DNA of 64,000 nucleotides, from the NCBI GenBank assembly GCA_025642075.2, contig JAODUO010000187.1, positions 38,501-102,500 on the forward strand, read 5' to 3'. This DNA is from Ridgeia piscesae (Eukaryota; Annelida; Polychaeta; Sabellida; Siboglinidae). Shown here in pieces: positions 21,700-35,069 of this stretch (positions are counted from its first letter, which is position 1; each line of letters opens with the position of its first letter). Made by a program: the position numbers and the translations under genes. The notes under the pieces were generated by a model. It had not been told where the DNA came from and ran no database searches. It saw nothing but the letters and a program-made list of their open reading frames with translations.

Positions 21700-22380
21700 A
21701 AGGACCGAGGGAGCTCACTCCGACCGCGGACAAGATTGGGTGGAGAAGAATCAGAGAATAGGATAAAGTCAGTATGACCTAGCGGCCTCCTTACACAGGA
21801 GTAGGACGTCTCAGACACAAGGAGCGTGGCACGCAGGAGACACTGTCATTAAAGGCTCTCGTATTGTTTCCCCCAGGATCCTGCCATCAGCGGTGAAACT
21901 GGTCCGATATCCGTTCGACGATTTCTGTCTTCCTTTTCCTCCTCTGTTTGTTGTTGTAATGAACCATTCATTTCCTCTATCAATAATCTCCAATCCCACC
22001 TGTGCTTTGCTGCCTCTACCGACAACCTTCACGTTCCTCCATCCTTTGCATCCTATTATCAATGTATCTCCCACTCTTCCCAAGTCTCTCTACGCGCAAT
22101 CTTCCCGTCGTTCCTGTTTACGTCCCAGTCTCTCCACGTGACCGGCGCATTTCAATCTGCTTCTCCCTGGCTTCTTACAGCTTTCCTTTACTCCTGCCTC
22201 AGTCCCTCAATTCTTCTCTTATCGGTTCTCTTCATCCACACGATTCTTCTTATCCGTTTGTGTTCACAACGTTTCACCGTCTCTTGTTGTTTCTTTGTCA
22301 GTGACATCTCACCCAGCCAGTTTCCCTTCCCTTGGCGCGCCTGAGGACCCTGTAGCTACTTTCCCCATCAACAGAGACGA
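21700..22380. other. Upstream flank of the CUB-LDLa gene
   Basis: Pyrimidine-rich on the plus strand (many CTC/TCC blocks from 21930 to 22340). An upstream first exon or the promoter of the CUB-LDLa gene may lie here, but I could not place one. Confidence 0.35.
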
Positions 22381-22384
22381 CTTC

Positions 22385-22800
22385 ACTGACGAGGGAGTGG
22401 GGATGACATTAAGAAGCTGAACGGCAACAAGTCACCAGTCACTGCCGAAATGCTACGAGCTGGTGGCTATTGACTGGATCCTGAAGAAAGCAACGAAAGA
22501 AAATGACATCGACTGGTTTGGATTAAACAAACAGTCAGACCGTGATGTTGCTGATGTTATTGCGACGTTATCTAACAGCACCAAGTTCTCACGTTAGTCG
22601 CAAGAATAGGCTATCGGGAGATCACCAGACACCTTCTGACGTGCTCATTGGTTACAACGTAATCGAATTTTTTGAAGACTACATTCCTGGGAAGTTCCAG
22701 CAACAACCAGCGTCCAGTGGATCGCGAGATCAAATGCAAAATAATCCGCAGCCTTCAGCCACCTAAACATGATCTGGACAAGCGTAACCAAAATGCGTTT
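22385..22800 (+). mobile_element. Degenerate LINE reverse-transcriptase fragment
   Basis: Interrupted frames show KKLNGNKSP...TAEMLRAGG, which matches the LINE motif usually read as lkn-GKapG-D-i-aEmLka. Near 22790 comes TKMRFYNINIMSTL, which matches the later LINE motif illustrated in this window at 52141 as RLYNSNVKSILLYGSE. Stops and frameshifts show it is dead. It leads directly into the 52-bp array. Confidence 0.55.
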
Positions 22801-25800
22801 CTACAATATCAACATCATGTCCACCTTAAACAGTGGCAGCGAAACTTGACATCTACAATATCAACGTCATGTCTACCTTAAACAGTGGCAGCGAAACTTG
22901 ACATCTACAATATCAACATCGTGTCCACCTTAAACAGTGGCAGCGAAACTTGACATCTACAATAGCAACATCATGTCTACCTTACACAGTGGCAGCGAAA
23001 CTTGACATCTACAATAGCAACATCATGTCCACCTTACACAGTGGCAGCGAAACTTGACATCTACAATATCAACATCATGTCTACCTTACACAGTGGCAGC
23101 GAAACTTGACATCTACAATATCAACATCATGTCCACCTTAAACAGTGGCAGCGAAACTTGACATCTACAATATCAACGTCATGTCCACCTTAAACAGTGG
23201 CAGCGAAACTTGACATCTACAATATCAACGTCATGTCTACCTTACACAGTGGCAGCGAAACTTGACATCTACAATATCAACGTCATGTCTACCTTACACA
23301 GTGGCAGCGAAACTTGACATCTACAATATCAACGTCATGTCTACCTTACACAGTGGCAGCGAAACTTGACATCTACAATATCAACGTCATGTCTACCTTA
23401 CACAGTGGCAGCGAAACTTGACATCTACAATATCAACGTCATGTCTACCTTACACAGTGGCAGCGAAACTTGACATCTACAATATCAACGTCATGTCTAC
23501 CTTACACAGTGGCAGCGAACCTTGACATCTACAATATCAACATCGTGTCTACATTACACAGTGGCAGCGAACCTTGACATCTACAATATCAACATCGTGT
23601 CCACCTTAAACAGTGGCAGCGAAACTTGACATCTACAATATCAACATCGTGTCTACCTTACACAGTGGCAGCGAAACTTGACATCTACAATATCAACGTC
23701 ATGTCTACCTTACACAGTGGCAGCGAAACTTGACATCTACAATATCAACATCATGTATACCTTACACAGTGGCAGCGAACCTTGACATCTACAATAGCAA
23801 CATCATGTCTACCTTACACAGTGGCAGCGAACCTTGACATCTACAATATCAACATCATGTCTACCTTACACAGTGGCAGCGAAACTTGACATCTACAATA
23901 TCAACATCGTGTCTACCTTACACAGTGGCAGCGAACCTTGACATCTACAATATCAACGTCATGTCTACCTTACACAGTGGCAGCGAACCTTGACATCTAC
24001 AATATCAACGTCATGTCTACCTTACACAGTGGCAGCGAACCTTGACATCTACAATATCAACATCGCGTCTACCTTACACAGTGGCAGCGAACCTTGACAT
24101 CTACAATATCAACATCATGTCTACCTTACACAGTGGCAGCGAACCTTGACATCTACAATATCAACATCATGTCTACCTTACACAGTGGCAGCGAACCTTG
24201 ACATCTACAATATCAACGTCATGTCTACCTTACACAGTGGCAGCGAAACTTGACATCTACAATATCAACATCGCGTCTACCTTACACATTGGCAGCGAAA
24301 CTTGACATCTACAATATCAACATCATGTCTACCTTACACAGTGGCAGCGAAACTTGACATCTACAGTATCAACGTCATGTCTACCTTACACAGTGGCAAC
24401 GAAACTTGACATCTACAATATCAACGTCATGTCTACCTTACACAGTGGCAGCGAAACTTGACATCTACAATAGCAACATCATGTCTACCTTACACAGTGG
24501 CAGCGAACCTTGACATCTACAATATCAACGTCATGTCTACCTTACACAGTGGCAGCGAACCTTGACATCTACAATATCAACATCGTGTCTACCTTACACA
24601 GTGGCAGCGAAACTTGACATCTACAATATCAACATCATGTCTACCTTACACATTGGCAGCGAAACTTGACATCTACAATATCAACATCATGTCTACCTTA
24701 CACAGTGGCAGCGAAACTTGACATCTACAGTATCAACGTCATGTCTACCTTACACAGTGGCAACGAAACTTGACATCTACAATATCAACGTCATGTCTAC
24801 CTTACACAGTGGCAGCGAAACTTGACATCTACAGTATCAACGTCATGTCTACCTTACACAGTGGCAGCGAAACTTGACATCTACAATATCAACGTCATGT
24901 CTACCTTACACAGTGGCAGCGAAACTTGACATCTACAATATCAACGTCATGTCTACCTTACACAGTGGCAGCGAACCTTGACATCTACAATATCAACATC
25001 GTGTCTACCTTACACAGTGGCAGCGAACCTTGACATCTACAATATCAACATCGTGTCTACCTTACACAGTGGCAGCGAAACTTGACATCTACAATATCAA
25101 CATCATGTCTACCTTATACAGTGGCAGCGAAACTTGACATCTACAATATCAACGTCATGTCTACCTTACACAGTGGCAGCGAACCTTGACATCTACAATA
25201 TCAACGTCATGTCTACCTTACACAGTGGCAGCGAAACTTACAGTCATGTCTACCTTACACAGTGGCAGCGAACCTTGAAATCTACAATATCAACATCATG
25301 TCTACCTTACACATTGGCAGCGAAACTTGACATCTACAATATCAACATCGCGTCTACCTTACACAGTGGCAGCGAACCTTGACATATACAATATCAACAT
25401 CATGTCTACCTTACACAGTGGCAGCGAAACTTGACATCTACAATATCAACATCATGTCTACCTTACACAGTGGCAGCGAACCTTGACATCTACAATATCA
25501 ACATCGCGTCTACCTTACACAGTGGCAGCGAACCTTGACATCTACAATATCAACATCGCGTCTACCTTACACAGTGGCAGCGAACCTTGAAATCTACAAT
25601 ATCAACATCATGTCTACCTTACACATTGGCAGCGAAACTTGACATCTACAATATCAACATCATGTCTACCTTACACAGTGGCAGCGAAACTTGACATCTA
25701 CAATATCAACATCATGTCTACCTTACACAGTGGCAGCGAAACTTGACATCTACAATAGCAACATCATGTCTACCTTACACAGTGGCAGCGAACCTTGACA

Positions 25801-26012
25801 TATACAATATCAACATCATGTCTACCTTACACAGTGGCAGCGAAACTTGACATCTACAATATCAACATCATGTCTACCTTACACAGTGGCAGCGAACCTT
25901 GACATCTACAATATCAACATCATGTCTACCTTACACAGTGGCAGCGAAACTTGACATCTACAATAGCAACGTCATGTCTACCTTACACAGTGGCAGCGAA
26001 ACTTGACATCTA
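22797..26012. repeat. 52-bp satellite, about 62 copies, derived from a LINE
   Basis: Unit acatctacaatatcaacatc followed by atgtctaccttacacagtgg and cagcgaaacttg. Variation is limited to a few positions (aaact/acctt, atc/gtc, cac/aac, aatatc/aatagc). One frame of a unit reads DIYNINIMSTLHSGSET, the counterpart of the conserved LINE motif YNxNVxSxLLYGSE. The first units (22797-22900) are closest to the flanking LINE sequence. The period is not a multiple of three, so it does not form a long open frame. Confidence 0.92.
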
Positions 26013-27360
26013 AAATGAAACCAGAAAAAGACAATTGATGGTGTCGACTCGAGAAGATCTCGGACACTGAACGGAGTGACGTCATTACCTACAGAAGGCA
26101 AGGATCGGTCGAAGGAAACTTAAGTGACCAGTTCGACATGCAGGCGGCGACTGAACTCACTTCTTTATGTCATCCTGACCTCGGCTCGTTCGTGGGACTC
26201 CCATCTACTTCAGTGTCGCCATCGCCATCTATCTAAGTACCGTAGTATATATTTTGTCCGGGTCGAAAACATGAAAACAGCAATTAAAGAAGGGTTTGGT
26301 TTCGAGAAGGTCCGACATTTCAGATACTTTGGCTCTTGGACCAACGTTTCAACCAGATAGACAAAGAGCAGGAAACTGATATACCATTGTGTAGCAACCA
26401 GAACAGAGTAGAACAAAGTAGACAGACCAATGTCTACACTAGCACCTGTCTAACTGGAAACAAAAACAGTCTAACTGGACACGCGGAACTGCAGTCTAGA
26501 GACCTGACTGTGTCACAGGCTGAAGGGGGTAGAGACTAGAGACCACACGACGTCTAACAACAGTCGGCAACAACAGCACGCAGAGACCGACATCAGACGT
26601 CGATGTAAACCGAACCGACATTATTACATTAACCGGCCCGAAACATTTACCAACCCTATCTCCGAAACATGTACACGAACAGAGCCGTAGCACAGGGCCT
26701 ACATAAATTGGACCGAAATATGTACATGAACTGGACGAAATCAGTTACCTGTTTTCAAAATCATGTTTAGATGGTTGCATGTATTCCAATACACACTCGC
26801 ACCTTTAAACACATGCACACATGATTACCAACGCAAATGCACTCTTCGTTCGTGGCTTTGTAACACGGCCAAACATTCGAGCCGCGTGAGTTGGCAAATG
26901 TAAACATGGTGTTACAAAGCCTTCGGCCGGAGAGCAATCAATCATGCGGATCGTCTTCATGGCGTCCTTACCTACGCTCATGGAGATCGCCAAACCCTCG
27001 TATCCCTTCAGCATATCCGCGTATTGTGCCTTCCACTAAGGTTTAACCAGCTACAAGTTACTCTAAAATCAGTCCGCCGTTTCCGGACAGCCCATAATAG
27101 GACTCGTGAAGCGTTGTTGAAGCGGCCGATGAAAGGCACTTGCGACCCGACAGTTGAGTAGTGTTCTGTGGAGTTGTTTACCGGTGTGTCTCGACACGTT
27201 CACACACAGTGTGAGCCGACGTCGTATGAAGCCACCGCGGTTATGTCCGACCACTCAGTGGAACGCGCGCGGACGGCGCTACTCAAATGTGGAATGGTTG
27301 AATGGTACTAGCGTACGTCGTCGACCCATGCACCGCCAACAGACTGGTTAAGAGGTCCGC
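26013..27360. other. Unassigned region between two satellites
   Basis: The first part (26013-26360) may continue the dead LINE: FEKVRHFRYFGSW near 26310 resembles the LINE motif v-FkYLGs. From 26800 the sequence is CpG-containing. A minus-strand segment at about 27022-26972 (QYADMLKGYEGLAISMSV, then gtaagg) has donor-like and acceptor-like edges and could be an exon, but I cannot connect it to any gene. Confidence 0.3.
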
Positions 27361-27364
27361 CTAC

Positions 27365-28377
27365 TTCTGCAGCACAATCAACTGACAGTCACTTCTGTAG
27401 CACAATCAACTGACAGTCACTTCTGTAGCACAATCAACTGACCAGTCACTTCTGTAGCACAATCAACTGACCAGTCACTTCTGTAGCACAATCAACTGAT
27501 CAGTCACTTCTGTAGCACAATCAACTGACCAGTCACTTCTGTAGCACAATCAACTGACCAGTCACTTCTGTAGCACAATCAACTGATCAGTCACTTCTGT
27601 AGCACAATCAACTGACCAGTCACTTCTGTAGCACAATCAACTGACCAGTCACTTCTGTAGCACAATCAACTGACCAGTCACTTCTGTAGCACAATCAACT
27701 GACCAGTCACTTCTGTAGCACAATCAACTGATCAGTCACTTCTGTAGCACAATCAACTGACCAGTCACTTCTGTAGCACAATCAACTGACCAGTCACTTC
27801 TGTAGCACAATCAACTGACCAGTCACTTCTGTAGCACAATCACCTGACCAGTCACTTTCTGTAGCACAATCACCTGATCAGTCACTTCTGTAGCACAATC
27901 AACTGATCAGTCACTTCTGTAGCACAATCAACTGACCAGTCACTTCTGTAGCACAATCAACTGACCAGTCACTTCTGTAGCACAATCAACTGACCAGTCA
28001 CTTCTGTAGCACAATCAACTGACCAGTCACTTCTGTAGCACAATCAACTGACCAGTCACTTCTGTAGCACAATCAACTGACCAGTCACTTCTGTAGCACA
28101 ATCAACTGACCAGTCACTTCTGTAGCACAATCAACTGATCAGTCACTTCTGTAGCACAATCAACTGACCAGTCACTTCTGTAGCGTAGTCAATTGACCAG
28201 TCACTTCTGTAGCACAATCAACTGACCAGTCACGTCTGTAGCACAATCAACTGATCAGTCACCTCTGTAGCACAATCAACTGACCAGTCACTTCTGTAGC
28301 GTGGTCAATTGACCAGTCACTTCTGTAGCACAATCAACTGACCAGTCACTTCTGTAGCGTGGTCAATTGACCAGTCA
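27365..28377. repeat. 29-bp minisatellite, about 35 copies
   Basis: Unit cagtcacttctgtagcacaa followed by tcaactgac. Very homogeneous, with diverged gtagcgtggtcaattg variants clustered at the right end (28180-28377). There are no unique spacers, so it is not a CRISPR array. Confidence 0.95.
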
Positions 28378-28508
28378 CTCGAGGAGAAACCCAATGTGGC
28401 TGAGTCCTTACTGGGTCGTGTGGCAGATATTGCAAGCTGAACACGCACCCTGAACACACTTCGGCAGTATTTTGACATTGGTTTCAACAGTTTTCGCAAA
28501 CGATACTA
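28378..28508 (+). pseudogene. Coding-like fragment with an internal stop
   Basis: Right after the 29-bp array one frame reads LEEKPNVAESLLGRVADIAS, a TGA, then TRTLNTLRQYFDIGFNSF. It looks protein-like but I do not recognise it, and the stop makes it a relic or chance. Confidence 0.2.
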
Positions 28509-28945
28509 AAAACACCTAACATTGTCCAAGCGCAAAACTGTGTCTCTGACTAACACAACACTGTCCAGTCCCTGATTACCGTTAAATACTGCCCCCCCTC
28601 CGCAAACATTGGGTGTTCATTCTCCAAGTTCCGACGCCTATGTTTATGCTTTGTCATTTTCAATGCTACTGTTCGAACTGCCATATATAATTTCGTAAAA
28701 TACCTCGTTATTGGACCCTAAAAGTTTGGAGTGTAAGAAGATGAAGACATATACCAAAAGAACTCTGCTCATTTTTCACGTCGCACGTCATGCACGCAAT
28801 TACGGATAACGTAGTGTCCTCGACGTCTTACGCGGCAGTAATCGTAATATGCTGCGTCAAATGCGTCTGTGACGTCATGAAACGTTATCGTAACCACGAA
28901 TTGGCGGTTGGAAATTTCACAACAACCGCAGAAACGAAGCGGTGA

Positions 28946-29330
28946 AGTTGTGTCGAGAATTACACCGAAGCGAAGATCCGTATCGGACACGAACAAGACC
29001 AACTGACTCAGGAACACGTGAAGGCACTGCAGGAGTGTGGAGTGCAGCCGTTGACGCAGTACTCCACGGTCGGCGCAACCACACTCCAAGGTGAGATTAC
29101 GATAGTACTCTGTTACATCTGTGGAATTCTTATATCTGATTCAGCCTGTTCAGTGTTGGTAGTTATTCATATGGAGGCCTACCGTAGAGTTAACTAGATA
29201 AGTCCTACTGGTAGAGTGATAACATTAATTAAATAAATAATTACTTTTATCTTTGCATTTCAGGTGCCTCACTTGTCCGTCCTGTTCACCGGTGGAATCA
29301 CCATACCTACTTCGACGCGTTGCTATTCAG
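28946..29330 (+). CDS. Two candidate exons of an unidentified gene
   Basis: A stretch open from 28946 to 29090 reads NYTEAKIRIGHEQDQLTQEH and on to GATTLQ, then a donor CCAAG|gtgaga. A second segment, 29264-29330, has a good acceptor (tttgcatttcag|GTGCC), a compatible phase and reads ASLVRPVHRWNHHTYFDALL before CAG|gttcgg. The first segment's own acceptor is unclear, and a TGA lies just upstream in the same frame. The opposite strand is also open over the first segment. I do not recognise the protein. Confidence 0.25.
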
Positions 29331-29339
29331 GTTCGGTTT

Positions 29340-31130
29340 TATAATTATTTTATTAGAAGGGTGGGCATGAGTACGACTGCAGTGATCGTGACGATAAAAA
29401 AATTATGTTGTTAAATCACCAACACTATTTTTATTTTACGGCTATGAATATTTTCTCGGCTCAGTGTTAGGTTCTGTTTCCAGGGCAAACATGACGTCAT
29501 CAAGACGACCGATAAACGATTAACGAACACCGACCCACGATCTCCGACCGACGGCAATGGAGCGTCATGGGACCGATGAACGTCGCGCGAAGCGACCGTC
29601 CTCTTCAGCACTGTGCATGCACCAAACTGGAAGTTCTTCAAAGTCGACCGGGAACTGTTCGCTCCGACCGGACAACAACAAAATGAAACTTCCGTCGGAT
29701 ATTCGCGAACTCCGACCAGCTGACGTCAAGTGCGAGAGATCTGTCGCTGTTGCCATTGCCAACCTGCTTTTGTGTCTATCAAGACATTATGCACATGCGC
29801 CCATCGTCCAATGGTCGAAACATTGAGTCGTTTCTAACTACCGGTGCTGTTGACAACGGGAACTCCAAAGAGTGTTGCCATGGTGACAATTACGCTCGTT
29901 GACGTAGACGATAACAATACAGTCACGTGGACTCTGACTCTCCTGTTTGGATATGTGAACAATGCAATCACGTGGATACTTAGCGGGTCGTCTGCTTGCG
30001 AAGTATAATCAACAGTATCTGCTCCAATAACCTTGAATAAAGATGTCGATCTCATTTTGTGTTTAGATATGTTCCGTCACGTTATTATAGATTTCGTAAT
30101 TTGCAATGGGCGTCTGTAAATATCACCCAGAAACGTGTCTTTAAAATACTGGAATGCAAAGTGAGCCCCCTTTTGGAACATTGTCGCAAGTCCTTCACTT
30201 CAACGCACATTTAACATGTCAATGCATTGCCAATATATCAGGTACAACCCTCATGTGTCCATGCTTTGCATTCACCACATTTGATCCATTTCTCCAGGCG
30301 TTTGCTGCCTGAAAACAGCTTGCAGCAATACAAGAATGATGTCATATCTACTTCTGTGTTTTAGTGTGATTTTATTTAATTTTAATTTTATATGTGGTAT
30401 TTACTTTTGCATGGCTACATTTGTAAGCGGCACACAAGCAGGCTTGCAATTTCCCTGTGGTGTTTAATAAAGTATTCGTATTCTTATTATTCTTTAAAAG
30501 TCGATTTGCTGCTCGCGAAATGTTGCAATGGCTTCGCTGACTTCAAGTTCAACTTGGTTCCGCGGGCTTTTCCACTCTTGCTTAGCCTCGGTTACCCAGG
30601 CTCCGTGAGGTGGCAGCACTTTTAAGTCCATCAACTCTGCCTGGGGAAACTAATGCGCTGCATTTGTTAACCGCCAGGGCGGCCTTACCACAGATTAGGG
30701 TAGAGACGCCGATTGGCTCTCAGGCCAACTATGAAATAAAATAAAAATAAAAATATACTTTTACAAGATAATGATATCCTATGAAAAGTATTCAACATTG
30801 AACTTATATTGACATAAAAATAAGTTCAATTTTCAAATTTACAGTTGTTTATAAAATAAGAATTACGGCAGAATTAACCAGTGTCCGTGAGGTGGCAGCA
30901 TTGTATAGATCACGCGGATAAATATTCAAAAGCCGGGAGAATCACCAGACTGTCTTCTCGGCGTAGTTCCGCAGCTGACCGACAGTCGGTTAAGCGAGAC
31001 TACTCTTGCCGGGCCGTGGCTCGTCATTAGACGACGTGTTGCTGGCTTTCTTCTTCAGCTCCAATTCTCATTTGTAAAGGCCGAGTGTGATAAAACAGGT
31101 CTATTCACGTCAGAGGCCTTTTCTGGGTGT
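29340..31130. other. Unassigned region
   Basis: Mixed sequence with no supported exon. Two short similar pieces containing ccgtgaggtggcagca occur at about 30602 and 30884, so a dispersed repeat may be present. Confidence 0.35.
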
Positions 31131-31135
31131 TTGTA

Positions 31136-31235
31136 TATTTATTTTATTTATTTGTACATTTATGTAAAGCGCTTGAGAGCAATACTATTTATTCGGGCGC
31201 TAAATAAATAAATAATTGTATTATTATTATTTGTT
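31136..31235 (+). mobile_element. Probable 3' tail of a SINE or LINE
   Basis: The pattern tttatgtaaagcgcttgaga, then gggcgctaaataaataaata and (ATT)n, is the typical 3' end of non-LTR elements in marine invertebrate genomes. No coding part is visible upstream. Confidence 0.45.
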
Positions 31236-31283
31236 CGCAGACCATGGGAATAGGCGACACGGTCGTGACGTGGACAGCGGTGG

Positions 31284-33145
31284 TCCTCTGGCGTCTTTAT
31301 GGATATCCGTCCCAGACAGTTGCTTCAAAATTTGTTGCCAAGTCCATGTCTAAAACTTTACTGGGTAAAAAAGTTTGTATTGTTGCCTTGGGTGAGATAA
31401 TTATGTGTGCAGTTACTGCAGTATATAATTATACATCTCTAGTTGTCTGTCATTCATTAGTTGTATTAATCTGGTAGCATTATTAAATGTGTAAATTAAT
31501 TCTTTCAATCTTAATACACATTCTACCTACATAAAATGCTAACGATGCTGCCATAATATTTCTAAATATAGATTATGAGGGCAAAGTGGGCCTTATAGAC
31601 AAACTGGGCCACAGAGGGGCCGCTTTTATCTACACATCACAGCGTCAGCACAACCGCCATTTTGAATAAAACCAATGCGCGCCTCCTAATTTCAATTTGC
31701 CTTTAGCGTAGCTGATACAAATAATTTGCATATGCCATTTTCAACAGTATTTTCGCGGCATATTAAGAAAACCATGTAATAAAAAATTGAAATATGAACT
31801 TTTGATCTTAATTGTTTCAGTTCGCGTTACTGGCTTTCGGGTGTTTTTCAATGGTGTTCTCTGGCGGTCTAGTTACCTCAATTAGTCGTACGACTGCGAC
31901 AAATAGACACGGACGGGGCCCACTTTGGTTGAGGGACCCACTTTCTGCGACCTTCCCCTAAGCCTGTAGTGAAATCAAAAGTGGCTTCAACCAGTTTATA
32001 TTCGAATGTACACGTACACACCATTGCGGGCGCGCACATACACGCGCAACCTGTCGTACACACGTACGTACACTCGTAATGTTGTCTATATTTTCATTGG
32101 CGGATAGTGTCCCAAAAGTCTACCTTCAACGGTAAGAGGCTAGTATCTTTAAAAACACCACTACACACAGGAACATGCGAGCGCGCACGCGAACGGAAAT
32201 ATAAGGATTGGCGCACGCGAAAAAGGTCACTGCTTGGACAGGAAGTTGCGCATTGCGCAACTGCGGATTCTCACAATGAGTGGTCACGTGATTGCGGTTT
32301 CCGCCCAACAACGAGACAACGAGTAGCTCGTAAGATGTATACGAACTTATGAAAGCGAAGTGGATCCGCGGCAGGTAAGTTTTGTTCATTTCCCTCGTTT
32401 TCTTCCTCGGCGCCTTTGTCTGTCAGTTATTGAAACTCTTACTATTATATCGCTTCAATGTTGTTGTAGTAACCGGCCGCGGTGACATCGAGATGTGGAG
32501 TAGACCCTACAAGCTCTATAACGCGTGCGATACGGCCATCGGATTGGAACTCGAAGAGGCTTTCTTGGCGAACTTCGATCGCAAGGGAAGAGACGTCGGA
32601 TTCGATTCAAGTTGATGAAGCGGCAGCCGAACTTACGCTACAGTGTCTTTATTAACACATATCGGACGTTAAATGTTAGGGTGTTATAGGGTGTAGATCG
32701 GTGTAATTTCTTTTCGGTAACCATGGTCGGGAGGAGAGTAAACTCCTTTCGCTGTTGAAGCACTGGGAAATCAGACTTCCTCCTCCCCGAAAGGGGTTGG
32801 AGGTTCGCCGGCTTGCAGATTCCTTCCATGGCTTACCCGCCGTCTTTAACTGTCAGTCATTTTAACCAGATATTTCCATATCTAATCTAAATGACTGGTT
32901 GATTGCTGACGGTGTCTTTTTCATCATTCGATGTATCGTTTTGTTAAGTAATAAAACTGCAAAAACAAGTGATGTACCTATTGTTTGTTTCGAAGCGTTG
33001 TTCAGTCGATCGACGCGTGTGTAGACTAGACCTACAGGTAATAAACACGAGCGAAATGACTTCTCCCAAATTGCACCGTGACGAAAGTTACACAGGTGTA
33101 GATCTTTATGCAACATATTTTGAGTTCTGCTAACATTCGGCCAGG
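31284..33145. repeat. Segmental duplication, copy A
   Basis: Homologous in the same orientation to 33281-34797. It begins tcctctggcgtctttatgga and ends near agttctgctaacattcggcc. Copy A holds about 260 bp (roughly 31620-31875) not present in copy B. The best conserved core is 32250-32900. In the core both copies carry the same plus-strand open segment ending GRKGRDVGFDSS / DRKGRDVGFDSS, and a 63-residue minus-strand frame (MEGICKPANLQ...), but substitutions show no clear protein-level constraint. Confidence 0.8.
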
Positions 33146-33280
33146 TTGAGATATTGGTACGCAATAAGCGGTTTGATAGCTCACCGTGAATTCTTATCCA
33201 TTCGATATTCTCGGCACCACGAATTCCGAGAAAACACCAGGTCGCGTTGTGATACAGTATTTCGGGGACAGCCGTGATCC

Positions 33281-34797
33281 TCTGGCGTTTTTCTGGATAT
33301 CCCTCCCAGACCGTTGCATTGAAATGTGTTGCCAAAAAAATTAAGCCTATATCTAAATCTTTAATGGGTAAACGTATGTTTGTATCGTCGCCTTGGGTGA
33401 GATAATTACATGTTTGTATATAATTATACAGGTCTAGTTGTCTGCCATTCATGATTTGTATTAAACTGGTAGCATTATTAAACGCGTAAATTAGTATACT
33501 CAATTATAATACATATTCTACCTATGACTGTGCTAACGATGCTGCCATCAGATTTCTAAATATGGATGATGAGGGTAAAGTGCGCCATGTAGACAAAGTG
33601 GGCCACCGAGAGGTTCTCAATAAAACAAATTTAGACGTATGACTGCGAAAAACAGACAAAGGGCGGGGGTCCACTTTGGTTGAGGAGCCCACCCTGTGTA
33701 TATTCGAGCGTACATATACACGCCATTGCGGGCGCGCACGTACACGCGCACTCTGTCGTACACACGTACTTTCACTCGTACTTTTTCTGTATTTTCATTG
33801 GCGTATAGTGTCCCAAAAGTCTACCTTCAACTGTAAAAGGCTAGTGTTTTTAAGAACACGACTACACACGGGAACACGCAAACGCCCACGCACAGGACAT
33901 GTAAGAATTGGCGCAGGCGTAAAAGGTCACTCCTTTTCCCAGGAAGTTGCTGCGGAATCTCACAATGAGTGGTCACGTGATTGCGGTTTCCGCCCAACAA
34001 CGAGATAACGAGTAGCTCATAAAATGTATAAGAAGGCTCAGTGGATCCGCGGCAGCTCAGTTTTGTTCATATTTTCGTCGTTTTCTTCCTCGTAGCCTTT
34101 GTCTGTCAGTTATTCAAACTCTTACTATTATATCGCTTCAATGTTGTTGTAGTAACCGGCCGCGGTGACATCGAGATGTGGAGTAGACTCTACAAGCTCT
34201 ACAACGCGTGCGATGCGGCAACCGGACTGGAACTCGAAGAGGCTTTCTTGGCGAACGTCGGTCGCAAGGGAAGAGACGTCGGATTCGATTCAAGTTGATG
34301 AAGCGGCTGCCGAACTTACGCTACAGTGTCTTTATTAACACATATCTGACGTTAAATGTTAGGGTGATATAGGATGTAGATCGGTGTAATTTATTTTCGG
34401 TAACCATGGTCGGGAGGAGAGGAAAATCCTTTCGCTGTTGAAGCACTGGGAAATCAGATTTCCCCCTCCCCGAAAGGGTTTGGAGGTTCGCCGGCTTGCA
34501 GATTCCTTCCATGGCTTACCCGCCGTCTTTAACTGTCAGTCATTTTAACCAGATATTTTCCATATCTAATCTAAATGACTGGTTGATTGCTGACGGTGTC
34601 TTTTTCATCATTCGACGTATCCAAGTGATGTACCTATTGTTTGTTTCGAAGCGTTGTTCAGTCGAATGAAATGCGTGTGTAGATCTACATATAATAGACA
34701 CGAGCGAAATGACTTCTTCCCAAACTGCATCGTGACAAACATTATCCAGGCGTAGATCTTTCGGCAACCAATATTGAGTTTTGCTAATATTCAGCCA
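33281..34797. repeat. Segmental duplication, copy B
   Basis: Second copy of the unit at 31284. Offset to copy A is about 1995 bp at the left and about 1680 bp in the core, reflecting the extra block in A and smaller gaps. A possible donor in copy A (GGCAG|gtaagt near 32375) is replaced in B by ggcagctcagt, so if the unit carries a spliced transcript the two copies would be processed differently. Confidence 0.8.
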
Positions 34798-35069
34798 TCT
34801 CCTTGCCGTAACCGAGACACGGAGAGGTCGCTATTATGGAGTGAATGATGGAATCAGCGACGTTGGTGGACGGAGTAGTAGCGGATATTGTGAACGGGGA
34901 TGCATTGGTGTTTTGGTAACTGCCAAAACCAATCTAAAGCTTCAACGAAAGCAAAGGCAAGAAGAGCGATATCGCTGTCGACAGTGAGCACACATGCTTT
35001 CTCGTCGGCCTGAGACGATGCATGAGCTAGACGCAGGATGAACGCGTGTCTGTCTCTGTCTTGTTGCAG

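Noticed and set aside
27365..28377. Possible CRISPR-like array (29-bp period)
   Set aside because: Units are contiguous with no unique spacers, and the context is an animal genome.
32862..33503. 213-codon minus-strand open frame
   Set aside because: It spans the junction between the two duplication copies, and the corresponding part of copy B (34540-34767) does not keep the frame. Probably chance.
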